Assembly (NCBI GenBank): GCA_030624945.1
Contig: JAUXJB010000012.1
Location: 1 to 15,772 of the forward strand
Direction of reading: 5' to 3'
Origin: Deltaproteobacteria bacterium
GTDB taxonomy: Bacteria > Myxococcota_A > UBA9160 > SZUA-336
DNA length: 15,772 bases
Shown here: in pieces, positions 1-7,612 of the stretch
Layout: each line of letters begins with the position of its first letter
Numbering within the stretch: position 1 is the first letter of the stretch
Program-made: the position numbers and the translations under genes
Notes under the pieces: generated by a model
Databases searched by the model: none
What the model saw: only the letters and a program-made list of their open reading frames with translations
Told to the model about the DNA's origin: nothing

Positions 1-56
1 CGATCCGCAGCGCGACGGCGAGTAGCCAGTCGGATCGAATCGGTTAGCTTCCGCGC

Positions 57-344
57 ATGAGAATCGCGGCCGAGACCATTCTGCACATCGCTCGACTCGC
101 TCAGCTCGAGCTGACGCCCGACGAGCTGGAACGGGTGCGGCGGGACCTGGATTCCATCCTGACGTATGTCGAGCAGCTCGCAGAGCTCGACACGTCGAAC
201 GTGACGCCTACCACTCACGTCCTCGACCTGGCGACACCGCTCCGCGACGACGAGGTACGCGACGTGCTGCGGGTCGACGAGGTCGTCCGCAACGCGCCGG
301 AGCACACCGACTCCTCCATGGTTGTTCCCAAGGTTCTCGAGTGA
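57..344 (+). CDS. gatC: Asp/Glu-tRNA(Asn/Gln) amidotransferase subunit C
   Basis: GatC is the small subunit of the GatCAB amidotransferase, which converts Asp-tRNA(Asn) or Glu-tRNA(Gln) to the amidated form in the cytoplasm. It wraps around GatA and stabilises the GatA-GatB complex. The 95-aa length is normal for the family. The N-terminus (ETILHIARLAQLELTPDE) and the central segment ending in the NVTPTTHV and TPLRDDEV stretches match the usual GatC layout of a helical hairpin followed by an extended linker. The ATG at 57 starts exactly where the family begins, although no strong ribosome binding site is visible before it. Its TGA overlaps the GTG of gatA (GTGA, 4 bp), so the two are probably translationally coupled. 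Only 56 bases lie upstream, so the promoter and any earlier operon gene cannot be judged. Confidence 0.95.
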   Translation: MRIAAETILHIARLAQLELTPDELERVRRDLDSILTYVEQLAELDTSNVTPTTHVLDLATPLRDDEVRDVLRVDEVVRNAPEHTDSSMVVPKVLE

Positions 345-1798
345 GTGGGGAGGGCACACTCGGAGATCTCGCCCGGCGCGTAGCCGCAGGCGAGACGAGC
401 TGCAGAGAGGTCATCGCGAGCTGCATCGACCGCATCGAGGCGGTGGACGGCGAGGTGGGGGCGTTCCTTCAAGTCCGTCCCGAGGAAGCACTTCGCGAGG
501 CCGAAGAGGCGGATACGGATCGGGCCAGGGGCAGGGCCCGTTCGCCCTTGCACGGACTTCCCATCGGAGTGAAGGACAACATGGTCAGCCGGGACTTCGA
601 GACGCGCTGCGCGTCGCGGATCCTGGCAGGCTACCGCTCGCCCTACGAGGCCACGGTTCTCGGGAAGCTGCGCGAGGCCGGGATGGTGGTTGTGGGCTCG
701 CTCAACATGGACGAGTTCGCGATGGGATCCTCGTGCGAGAACTCGGCGCTTCAGGTCACGCGCAATCCCTGGGATCTCGGCCGCGTGCCCGGCGGATCGA
801 GTGGCGGCAGCGCCGCCGCGGTGGCCGCGCGCGAGATCCCGGTCGCGCTCGGCTCGGATACGGGCGGCTCCATCCGCCAGCCCGCCGCACTCTGCGGGGT
901 CGTGGGGCTCAAGCCCACCTATGGTCGCGTCTCCCGCTACGGCCTGGTCGCGTTCGCGAGCTCGCTCGATCAGATCGGGCCCCTCGCGCGCAGCGTCTCC
1001 GACGCCGCGTTGCTGCTCGGGGCGATCGCCGGGCACGATCCCAAGGACGCCACCTCGATCTCCCGCCCGGTCCCCGACTACGGCGCCGTGCTCACCGGCT
1101 CGCTCGAGGGTGTGCGGCTCGGGCTTCCCAAGGAGATGCTGGGAGACGACGGGACGGATCCGGAAACGCTCGAGCGGGTGCGCGATGCCGTGGCCCTGCT
1201 CGAATCTCTGGGCGCGCAGACGGTCGAGGTCACGCTCCCGTACAGCGCCTACGGGATCTCGGCATACTACCTGGTCTGTACCGCGGAGGCCTCGTCGAAC
1301 CTCTCGCGTTACGACGGGGTCAAGTACGGGTTTCGCGCCCCGTCGGACTCGCTCGACGACATGTACAGCAAGACCCGCTCTCAGGGCTTCGGCCCCGAGG
1401 TCAAGCGCCGCATCCTGCTCGGCACCTACGTGCTCTCGGCCGGCTATTACGATGCGTACTACCGAAAGGCCCAGCAGGTGCGCAGCTTGATTCGCGGCGA
1501 CTTCGAGCGCGCTTTCGAGTCCTGCGACCTGCTGGTGGGTCCGACGGCGCCGGGTCCCGCCTGGCCCCTGGGTGAGCGGATCGATGATCCCCTTCAGATG
1601 TATCTCTCCGACGTCTTCACGGTCACCGTGAACCTCGCCGGACTTCCCGCCCTCTCGTTGCCCTGTGGCTTCGTCGGCTCGGGTCTGCCCGTGGGGTTGC
1701 AGCTGATCGGACGGCCCCTCGATGAGGAGACGGTCTTGCGGGTGGGTGATGCTTATCAGCGTCACACGAATTGGCACGAGGCGGCGCCGGAGCTCTAG
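341..1798 (+). CDS. gatA: Asp/Glu-tRNA(Asn/Gln) amidotransferase subunit A
   Basis: GatA is the glutaminase subunit of GatCAB. It belongs to the amidase-signature family and releases ammonia from glutamine or asparagine for transfer to the misacylated tRNA held by GatB. The Ser-cisSer-Lys triad is intact: Lys78 (in GVKDN), Ser153 in the Gly/Ser-rich GGSSGGS loop, and Ser177 in [11 protein letters not shown]. These positions agree closely with the numbering of characterised GatA enzymes. The 485-aa length is typical. The start is a GTG at 341 overlapping the gatC stop. The downstream neighbour is not gatB, which is absent from this window and must lie elsewhere if the complex is functional. 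An amidase of another specificity is unlikely because gatC is directly upstream. Confidence 0.97.
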   Translation: MSGEGTLGDLARRVAAGETSCREVIASCIDRIEAVDGEVGAFLQVRPEEALREAEEADTDRARGRARSPLHGLPIGVKDNMVSRDFETRCASRILAGYRSPYEATVLGKLREAGMVVVGSLNMDEFAMGSSCENSALQVTRNPWDLGRVPGGSSGGSAAAVAAREIPVALGSDTGGSIRQPAALCGVVGLKPTYGRVSRYGLVAFASSLDQIGPLARSVSDAALLLGAIAGHDPKDATSISRPVPDYGAVLTGSLEGVRLGLPKEMLGDDGTDPETLERVRDAVALLESLGAQTVEVTLPYSAYGISAYYLVCTAEASSNLSRYDGVKYGFRAPSDSLDDMYSKTRSQGFGPEVKRRILLGTYVLSAGYYDAYYRKAQQVRSLIRGDFERAFESCDLLVGPTAPGPAWPLGERIDDPLQMYLSDVFTVTVNLAGLPALSLPCGFVGSGLPVGLQLIGRPLDEETVLRVGDAYQRHTNWHEAAPEL

Positions 1799-1800
1799 TA

Positions 1801-3687
1801 ATGAAACGCCTCGCGGCGATATTCGGGATTCTGCTCGTTGCGCTGGTTCTGCTCACGGTGGTGTTCGCCCTGCTGGTCGACCCCGAGGAGCTCCGGGCGC
1901 CCATCCTGGAGCGCGCGAGTCTCGCCATCGGGCGCGAGGTCGAGCTCGGCGAGCTCGACCTCGCGTTCCTGCCGCCCGCACTGCGCGCCCAGCAGATCCG
2001 CGTGGCGGGAGCGACCGCAGAGGATCCGCCCTTCGCGGAGATCGGAGAGCTGCGGCTGCGCGTCTCGCCCCTGCCCCTCTTCGCGGGTCGCGTGGTGCTG
2101 CGAGCGGTCGCGCTCGAGCATCTGCACCTGCGGATTCCCCTGGATGCCCAGGGGCGTCCGCAGCTACCCAGCCCGGCTCCGGCCCCGGCAGCGCCGGCGC
2201 CCGAGCCCGAGGACGGCATGATCCTGGCCGTGCAGCAGATAGCCATCAGCGACGCCGTGCTGGAGCTCGGTCCCTGGCGGGCAGAGCGGGTGAACGCACG
2301 AGGTTCGCTGGCGCTCGACGGCAGTGGCGAGATCGAGTTCTCCGCGGATCTCCCGGAGCTGGGTACGGTCCGGAACGGGCGGGTCTCGCTCTCGGGCCTG
2401 GGATCGGATGCGATCGCGGCCGATGCTCGGGCGGAGGTCGAGGTCGAGCTGGCGACACTCGCCAGGCTGCTCGAGCTCGAGCAGGAGCTCGAAGGTCGGG
2501 CCACTGGACCCGTCTCGGCCCGGGTGGTGACGGGCGCCCTCGCCGAAGCTCGGGCGAACCTGCAAGTGAAGGGCTTTCACGCTCGGGCCGGAGAGGTGGG
2601 CCTCGCGGGTGATCTTCAGGTCGAGGCGGTGCTCGACGAGTCGCAGCTGCTGGATGGGCGGGTCCAGCTCGACGGGAACGAGCTCCGGGTCGGCATCGCG
2701 CTCGGCGCGGCAAACCCCTCGATCGAGATCCGGCCGGGTCGGCTCGAGCTCGCCGAGCTCGTCCCGTTCCTGGAGGGAGTCCCGGCGCTCACGGGGAGTC
2801 TCGAATTCCAGAGTCTGGAGGTTCGCACCGAGCCCTTGCAGCTCCGGGGAGCTATCGCGCTCGAGCAGGTCGCGCTCCCCGTGGAGCAGGGCCAGGCGCG
2901 GATCACCGGCTCGCTCGTCGGTCGCGGGAGTGAGCTCAAACTCGAGGCGGAGACGTTCGAGGTCGCTGGGCAGCCGGCGACTCTCGAGGCGAGCGTTGAG
3001 CTTACGAGCGGCGACGTCTCGGTCGCCCTGGCTACCGACGCGCTGGATCTCGCCGCCCTCCTGCAGGAGCTGCGAGGGCGCGCGGAGCTCAGCGGGAGCC
3101 TCACCTTCCGCGCCCGCTTGAGCGGTCCCCCCGAGCTGGAAGCCATCGCCGGAACGGGGAGCTTCCGGCTCTCCGACGGTCGCATCCAGGGGTTCTCGCT
3201 GCTGCGCGAGCTGTTCGGGGACTTCGCGACGCTGCCCGTGCTCGTGGCAAGCCTCGAGGGCAAGGACCTGTCTCGCTACGAGGAGGAGGAGTTCGAGAGC
3301 CTGTCCGCGGACTTCGAGATTGCGGACGGGCGCCTCACCACGCAGAACCTGACCCTCAGCTACCGCAATGCCGTGGCCGAGCTGCGCGGTGCCGTGGGCC
3401 TGGCCGACGGCGCGCTCGACCTGGCGGGTCGCGTCACGCTCTCTCGCGAGGTGGATGAGGAGCTCGGCAAGAGCTCCGGTCGCGAGACGGTGATCCCCAT
3501 CGCGGGGGTCACCGGTACCGTCGATAGCCCGAGGCTCCGCCTGGATCGTCAGGTCCTGGCGGATCTGGCACTGGAGTACGCGGTTGGCTCGCAGAAGGTG
3601 CAGGAAGAGCTCGAGGAGGCGATCGGTGAGGAGGCCGCTGGCGCCGTGAAGGACCTACTCGAGGGTCTGTTCCGTCGGGGTCGATGA
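1801..3687 (+). CDS. AsmA-like inner-membrane-anchored envelope protein
   Basis: This 628-aa protein has one N-terminal membrane segment (about residues 4-26, AAIFGILLVALVLLTVVFAL) and a long, cysteine-poor, beta-rich periplasmic part. The section right after the membrane anchor (residues 28-60, with GREVELGELDLAF) is the typical AsmA opening. The C-terminal part (roughly residues 445-600, with SDGRIQGFSLL, LTTQNLTLSYRN and GTVDSPRLRLD) resembles the AsmA C-terminal repeats. AsmA/TamB-type proteins are known or proposed to bridge the periplasm and move phospholipids or support outer-membrane assembly; the role of this one is inferred from family only. I chose the ATG at 1801 (2 bases after the gatA stop, with GGAG at 1789-1792) over an in-frame ATG at 1771 inside gatA, because the membrane segment starts directly after it. 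The stop overlaps the mtnA ATG (ATGA). Confidence 0.85.
   Translation: MKRLAAIFGILLVALVLLTVVFALLVDPEELRAPILERASLAIGREVELGELDLAFLPPALRAQQIRVAGATAEDPPFAEIGELRLRVSPLPLFAGRVVLRAVALEHLHLRIPLDAQGRPQLPSPAPAPAAPAPEPEDGMILAVQQIAISDAVLELGPWRAERVNARGSLALDGSGEIEFSADLPELGTVRNGRVSLSGLGSDAIAADARAEVEVELATLARLLELEQELEGRATGPVSARVVTGALAEARANLQVKGFHARAGEVGLAGDLQVEAVLDESQLLDGRVQLDGNELRVGIALGAANPSIEIRPGRLELAELVPFLEGVPALTGSLEFQSLEVRTEPLQLRGAIALEQVALPVEQGQARITGSLVGRGSELKLEAETFEVAGQPATLEASVELTSGDVSVALATDALDLAALLQELRGRAELSGSLTFRARLSGPPELEAIAGTGSFRLSDGRIQGFSLLRELFGDFATLPVLVASLEGKDLSRYEEEEFESLSADFEIADGRLTTQNLTLSYRNAVAELRGAVGLADGALDLAGRVTLSREVDEELGKSSGRETVIPIAGVTGTVDSPRLRLDRQVLADLALEYAVGSQKVQEELEEAIGEEAAGAVKDLLEGLFRRGR
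1933..1965. repeat. 33-bp near-perfect palindrome inside the asmA-like gene
   Basis: Two 16-base arms (1933-1948 and 1950-1965) are exact reverse complements around a single central base at 1949. The segment encodes residues 45-55 of the AsmA-like protein. GAG/CTC and GTC/GAC codons are reverse complements, so a Glu/Leu/Val/Asp-rich stretch can create such a symmetry by chance. A regulatory role is not shown. Confidence 0.6.
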
Positions 3688-4718
3688 GCTTCTTCACGCT
3701 GCGGCTCGTGGATCAAGGTGTCGAGATGCTCGACCAGCGCGCCCTCCCGGGCGAGGAGAAGTACGTCCTGCTGCGCGATGGCGAGGAGGTCGCACGCGCC
3801 ATCGAGGACATGGTGGTGCGGGGTGCGCCCGCCATCGGTGTGGCGGCCGCGATGGGTGTGGCCGCGGAGCTCTCCCGGAGCCCGGACGAGGAGCTCGAGG
3901 CCGCGCTCGACCGGGTGGTCGCCCGGCTTCGCCGGACGCGGCCCACTGCAGTGAACCTGTCCTGGGCACTCGAGCGGATCGGTACGCATCTGCGCACGCT
4001 GTTGCGAGAAGGCGCCTCGCCGGAGCGCTTGCGCCGAGAGGCCAGAGCGATGGCGCAGCGCATACACGACGAGGATGTCGCCGCCTGCCGCGCCATCGGC
4101 GACGCGGGCGCGGAGCTGGTGCGGTCCGAGGCGAGCGTTCTCACACACTGCAATGCGGGCGCACTCGCGACTGCCGGTTACGGCACGGCACTCGGGGTGA
4201 TTCGTTCCGCCGCCCGCGAGGGACATGTTGCCCGAGTGCTCGCCTGCGAGACCCGTCCCTATCTTCAAGGGGCCCGACTCACCGCCTGGGAGCTCAGCCA
4301 GGATTCCATCCCCGTCACCCTCATCACGGACTCCATGGGCGGAGCCCTCATGTCGCAGGGCGAGGTGGACCTGGTGGTGGTAGGGGCCGACCGCATCGCG
4401 CGCAATGGCGACGTCGCCAACAAGATCGGCACCTATAGCCTGGCGGTGCTGGCCCGCGCCCACGACATCCCTTTCTACGTGGCCGCGCCGCTCTCCACCG
4501 TCGACCGCAAGGCCGCCAGCGGGGCGGACATCCCCATCGAGCAGCGCAGCTCCGAGGAGGTGGTCGTGTTCGCCAACACCCGGATCGCGCCCGAAGGCGT
4601 TCGCGCGCTTCACCCCGCGTTCGACGTTACGCCAGCGGAGTACATCAGCGCCATCATCACAGAGCTCGGGATTGCCCGCCCCCCCTACGAGCGATCCCTC
4701 GCGTCCCAGACCCGCTGA
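3684..4718 (+). CDS. mtnA: S-methyl-5-thioribose-1-phosphate isomerase
   Basis: MtnA converts 5-methylthioribose-1-phosphate to 5-methylthioribulose-1-phosphate in the methionine salvage pathway. It shares the fold of the eIF2B alpha/beta/delta subunits. The 344-aa protein has the family landmarks: VVRGAPAIGVAAA near residues 44-56, the catalytic Cys156 in THCNAGALATAGYGTALG, and the catalytic Asp236 in VVVGADRIARNGDVANKIGTY. The C-terminus has the TPAEYISAIITE stretch usual for the family. The ATG overlaps the stop of the AsmA-like gene by 4 bp and is preceded by GGGG, so it is probably the last gene of the gatC transcription unit. No other methionine-salvage gene is visible here. A ribose-1,5-bisphosphate isomerase is a related alternative, but the length and the motif set favour MtnA. 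Confidence 0.95.
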   Translation: MSFFTLRLVDQGVEMLDQRALPGEEKYVLLRDGEEVARAIEDMVVRGAPAIGVAAAMGVAAELSRSPDEELEAALDRVVARLRRTRPTAVNLSWALERIGTHLRTLLREGASPERLRREARAMAQRIHDEDVAACRAIGDAGAELVRSEASVLTHCNAGALATAGYGTALGVIRSAAREGHVARVLACETRPYLQGARLTAWELSQDSIPVTLITDSMGGALMSQGEVDLVVVGADRIARNGDVANKIGTYSLAVLARAHDIPFYVAAPLSTVDRKAASGADIPIEQRSSEEVVVFANTRIAPEGVRALHPAFDVTPAEYISAIITELGIARPPYERSLASQTR

Positions 4719-4770
4719 AGCACCGCACCGCGCTTCGCCGCCCGAGAAGACTCCAAGAGCGGGCGCCCCC

Positions 4771-4798
4771 GGCCGATAGACAATGGGGTCTCTCGGCC
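4771..4798. other. Hairpin in the mtnA/response-regulator gap
   Basis: An inverted repeat of 10-base arms with one mismatch (4771-4780 and 4789-4798, loop CAATGGGG) lies in the 93-bp gap between mtnA and the response regulator. It has no T-tract, so it is a poor intrinsic terminator. It may be the 3' hairpin of the mtnA transcript or part of the leader of the next gene. It could also be chance in high-GC DNA. Confidence 0.35.
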
Positions 4799-4811
4799 TC
4801 GCGGGGGTAGT

Positions 4812-6674
4812 GTGCCCAGGAGCATTCTCATAGCGGAAGACGATCGCGCGCTGTGCCGCTCGCTCGTCCGGACCATCGAGAAGCTCGGCTACAGCGTTCG
4901 CGGGGTGCACGACGGCAGCACGGCGCTGGAGGCCGTGGAGGAGAGCAGACCTGACCTGCTGATCCTGGACCTCCTGCTGCCCAAGGTCGATGGCCTGGGC
5001 GTCGTCCGGAAGCTGCGCATGAGAGAGAGGACCCAGGAAATTCCCGTCGTCGCCATCAGCGGCGTGTATCGCGGACCGAGTGTCGCGCGGGATCTCGAGG
5101 GAGCCGGGGTATCGGTGTTCCTCGAGAAACCGTTCTCCGCGCGCGATCTCGCGAGCCATCTGGAGACATTGCTCGGCCCTGCCGAGACGGAGGCGCCGCA
5201 GACGCAAGAGTCCGAGCGCTGCGACCTCTCTCGCAATCCCGCGCCGAAGATTCTGTGGGCGCCGATGCGCGACGGTCTCACCGGCGTGCTCCACTTCAAG
5301 CGTGGAAAGCGCCAGAAGGAGCTCCTGCTGCGGGACGGCACGCCGACCGCCGTGCGCTCGAATCTGGTCAAGGAGACGTTGAGCCGTCGGCTGTTCGACG
5401 CGGGTCACATCGATGAGCGAGCCTATCAAGAGGCACAGCGGCGGGGCCGGGCAACGGGCCAGCCGCAAGGTGCGCTGCTGGTCAAGCTGGGGGCGATCAG
5501 CCAGGCACAGATGGAGCGCGCTCTCGTCGACCAGGCGCGCGAAAAGCTGCTGGATCTCCTGTGCTGGACGGAAGGCGAGTCCGGGTTCGTGCAAAGTGCG
5601 CGGGAGGTCGATCGCGGCACCGAGCTCGAGGGCTGGAGTCCCAGACGGATGATGATCGAGGGTGCGGGCCGGATCAATCCATCGGTCCTCGAGAGCGAGC
5701 TCGCGCCCTACCGCGCATGCGAGGTGACGGTCGCTGCGGACGCCCTGGAGGGCGAGAATCTCTGCGGGGCCACCAAGGCACTGCTCGGGGCCCTGAAGCG
5801 GGAGAAGCGCGTGGAAGCACTGCTCCGGGATCACTCGGCGAGCCTCTACGCGCTGTGGCTCGTGGGCGCCCTGAGTTTCGAAGGTGCGGGATCAGAGGAC
5901 GCCAGGCCGACCCCCGCGGCGCCGACCCCCGCGGAGCCGTGCTCCGGTCCCGAGCAGCTCGAAGAGCGGAAACGGAAGCAGGCCAAGCAGAATCACTTCG
6001 AGGTGTTGGGCCTGGACCCCAAGGCCAGCGAGGCGGATGCGCGTAACGCCTTCGTCGGGCTGGCGAAGCGCTACCACCCCGACAAGGTCGGGACGTCGAG
6101 CCCCGAGATGCAGGTGCTCGCCGCGGAGGTGTTCTCTCGCATCTCCCAGGCACACGAGGTCTTGAGCAATCCCGAGCGGAGGCGTAACTACCTGAAGGAG
6201 CTCAAGAAAGGCAGCTCCGCGCGGGCGGACAAGGACAAGGTCACGCGCATCGTCTCGGCCGAGCAGCAGTTTCGGAAGGCCGAGGAGCTCGTCAAGCGGC
6301 GGCAGTATCCCGAAGCCATCGAGGCGCTCCGCTGGGCCCTCAAGCTCGACCCGGACGAGGGCGAGTTCCATGCCCTGCTCGGTTGGGCCAGCTTCCTGGC
6401 GGCACCCACGGACCTCACCATCAAGAAAGAGGCGATCGAGCACATGCAGAAGGCGACCGCCCTCGCCCCAAACTCGCCCAGTGGCTACTACTACACGGGC
6501 AAGCTCTACAAGGCTTGCGAAGACCCCGACTTGGCAGAGAAGATGTTCCGCAAGGTCCTGGAGCTCCGCCCCGAGCACACGGAGGCCAATCAGGAGCTCC
6601 GCTTGTTCCAGATGCGGCGCTCGAAGGGCGATCGAGGCGGCAAGAGCCGCTTTGGCCGAGGAACGAAGAAGTAA
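4812..6674 (+). CDS. Response regulator with DUF4388 (PATAN), DnaJ and TPR modules
   Basis: This 620-aa protein has four modules. Residues 1-120 are a CheY-like receiver with acidic pocket Glu9/Asp10/Asp11, phospho-acceptor Asp53 (LLILDLLLPK), Ser83 and Lys106 (EKPFS). Residues about 135-355 match DUF4388/PATAN (ILWAPMRDGLTGVLHF and KELLLRDGTPTAVRS, then LLVKLGAIS). After a Pro/Ala linker, residues about 392-463 form a J-domain with an intact HPD motif (RYHPDKV), which predicts stimulation of a DnaK-type chaperone. Residues about 483-600 hold TPR-like helices, followed by a basic Gly/Lys-rich tail. There is no DNA-binding domain, so it probably acts by protein-protein contact. The start is GTG at 4812, with the receiver beginning at once. 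The partner kinase is not in the window. The target of the J-domain is unknown; a role in motility or polarity is possible but unproven. Confidence 0.9.
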   Translation: MPRSILIAEDDRALCRSLVRTIEKLGYSVRGVHDGSTALEAVEESRPDLLILDLLLPKVDGLGVVRKLRMRERTQEIPVVAISGVYRGPSVARDLEGAGVSVFLEKPFSARDLASHLETLLGPAETEAPQTQESERCDLSRNPAPKILWAPMRDGLTGVLHFKRGKRQKELLLRDGTPTAVRSNLVKETLSRRLFDAGHIDERAYQEAQRRGRATGQPQGALLVKLGAISQAQMERALVDQAREKLLDLLCWTEGESGFVQSAREVDRGTELEGWSPRRMMIEGAGRINPSVLESELAPYRACEVTVAADALEGENLCGATKALLGALKREKRVEALLRDHSASLYALWLVGALSFEGAGSEDARPTPAAPTPAEPCSGPEQLEERKRKQAKQNHFEVLGLDPKASEADARNAFVGLAKRYHPDKVGTSSPEMQVLAAEVFSRISQAHEVLSNPERRRNYLKELKKGSSARADKDKVTRIVSAEQQFRKAEELVKRRQYPEAIEALRWALKLDPDEGEFHALLGWASFLAAPTDLTIKKEAIEHMQKATALAPNSPSGYYYTGKLYKACEDPDLAEKMFRKVLELRPEHTEANQELRLFQMRRSKGDRGGKSRFGRGTKK

Positions 6675-6679
6675 GCCCG

Positions 6680-7597
6680 GTGATCGAGAAGACAGACCAG
6701 GTGTGGCTGGACGGGGAGTTCGTCCCCTGGGACGAGGCCAGGGTCCCGATCCTCACACACACCCTGCACTACGGGCTGGGTGTCTTCGAGGGCATCCGTT
6801 GCTACGAGTGCGATGACGGCGCGAGCGCCGTGTTCCGGCTCGCCGAGCACCTCGAACGCCTGTACAACTCCGCCAAGATCGTCGAGCTGGAGATTCCCTT
6901 CCCCAGGGAGCGTATCTCGGCGGCCATTCTCGAGACCCTGCGCGTCAATCGCCTGGCCGAGGGCTACATCCGTCCGCTGGTCTATCTCGGCGAGGGTGCG
7001 ATGGGGCTCCTGCCCACGGACAATCCGGTGCGCGTCGCGTTGATCGTCTGGCCCTGGGGAGCCTACCTCGGTGCGGATGGGCTGGAGAACGGCATTCGCG
7101 CGAAGGTCTCGTCGTACTCGCGGCACCACCCGAACGTGACGATGACCAAGTCCAAGACATGTGGCGACTACGTCAACTCGATCCTGGCCAAGCGCGAGGT
7201 GACGCGTCTCGGCTACGACGAGGCCATCATGCTGGATACGAACGGGATGGTGTGCGAGGCCTCCGGCGAGAACATCTTCATCGTCCGAAGGGGAACGCTG
7301 AAGACGCCACCGCTGGGCGCGGTTCTCGAGGGCATCACGCGCGATGCGGTGATCCGGATCGCGCGCGACAAGGGCATCGATGTGCTGGAGCAGAACTTCA
7401 CACGCGACGAGCTCTACAGCGCCGACGAGTGCTTCCTGACCGGAACGGCGGCCGAGGTGACGCCGATCCGAGAGGTCGACGACCGCGTGGTCGGCTGCGG
7501 ATCGCGCGGGTCGATCACCAAGACCATCCAGTCGACCTATTTCGACGCCGTGCGCGGCCGAGAGAGCAAGTACGACTTCTGGCTGACCCGCGTCTAG
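6680..7597 (+). CDS. ilvE: Branched-chain amino acid aminotransferase
   Basis: IlvE is a fold-type IV PLP enzyme that transfers the amino group between glutamate and the keto acids of leucine, isoleucine and valine. The frame from GTG 6680 gives 305 aa, close to the usual length. The N-terminus has the THTLHYGLGVFEGIRCY signature (about residues 27-42). The PLP lysine is Lys159 in KSKTCGDYVNSILAK, followed by the cofactor-phosphate region GYDEAIMLDTNG and the C-terminal CFLTGTAAEVTPI motif. The frame stays open further upstream, but that part overlaps the response-regulator gene and does not match the family, so GTG 6680 is chosen; the ribosome binding site is weak. It lies 5 bp after the regulator gene and may be co-transcribed with it. 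A D-amino-acid aminotransferase or aminodeoxychorismate lyase is less likely given the full IlvE motif set. Confidence 0.93.
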   Translation: MIEKTDQVWLDGEFVPWDEARVPILTHTLHYGLGVFEGIRCYECDDGASAVFRLAEHLERLYNSAKIVELEIPFPRERISAAILETLRVNRLAEGYIRPLVYLGEGAMGLLPTDNPVRVALIVWPWGAYLGADGLENGIRAKVSSYSRHHPNVTMTKSKTCGDYVNSILAKREVTRLGYDEAIMLDTNGMVCEASGENIFIVRRGTLKTPPLGAVLEGITRDAVIRIARDKGIDVLEQNFTRDELYSADECFLTGTAAEVTPIREVDDRVVGCGSRGSITKTIQSTYFDAVRGRESKYDFWLTRV

Positions 7598-7612
7598 GCC
7601 GGCGACCTTCCT

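Noticed and set aside
1..37. Inverted repeat (7-base arms at 1-7 and 31-37) before gatC
   Set aside because: The arms are short, the loop is 23 bases and there is no T-tract. With only 56 bases of upstream sequence it cannot be told from chance.
215..1777. 520-codon open frame on the minus strand opposite gatA
   Set aside because: It is antisense to an unambiguous gatA with intact catalytic residues. Long antisense frames are expected in high-GC DNA, and its translation has low-complexity Arg/Gly/Ala composition without domains.
3549..5834. 761-codon open frame on the minus strand opposite mtnA and the response regulator
   Set aside because: It spans two clear plus-strand genes and their gap, and its product is Arg/His/Gly-rich with no recognisable motif.
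6383..6679. Possible N-terminal extension of ilvE
   Set aside because: The frame is open, but this part overlaps the TPR region of the response regulator and does not match the aminotransferase family. The family N-terminus begins after GTG 6680.
7598..7612. Possible bidirectional terminator between ilvE and the convergent fusion gene
   Set aside because: The gap is only 15 bases and shows no convincing stem or T-tract.
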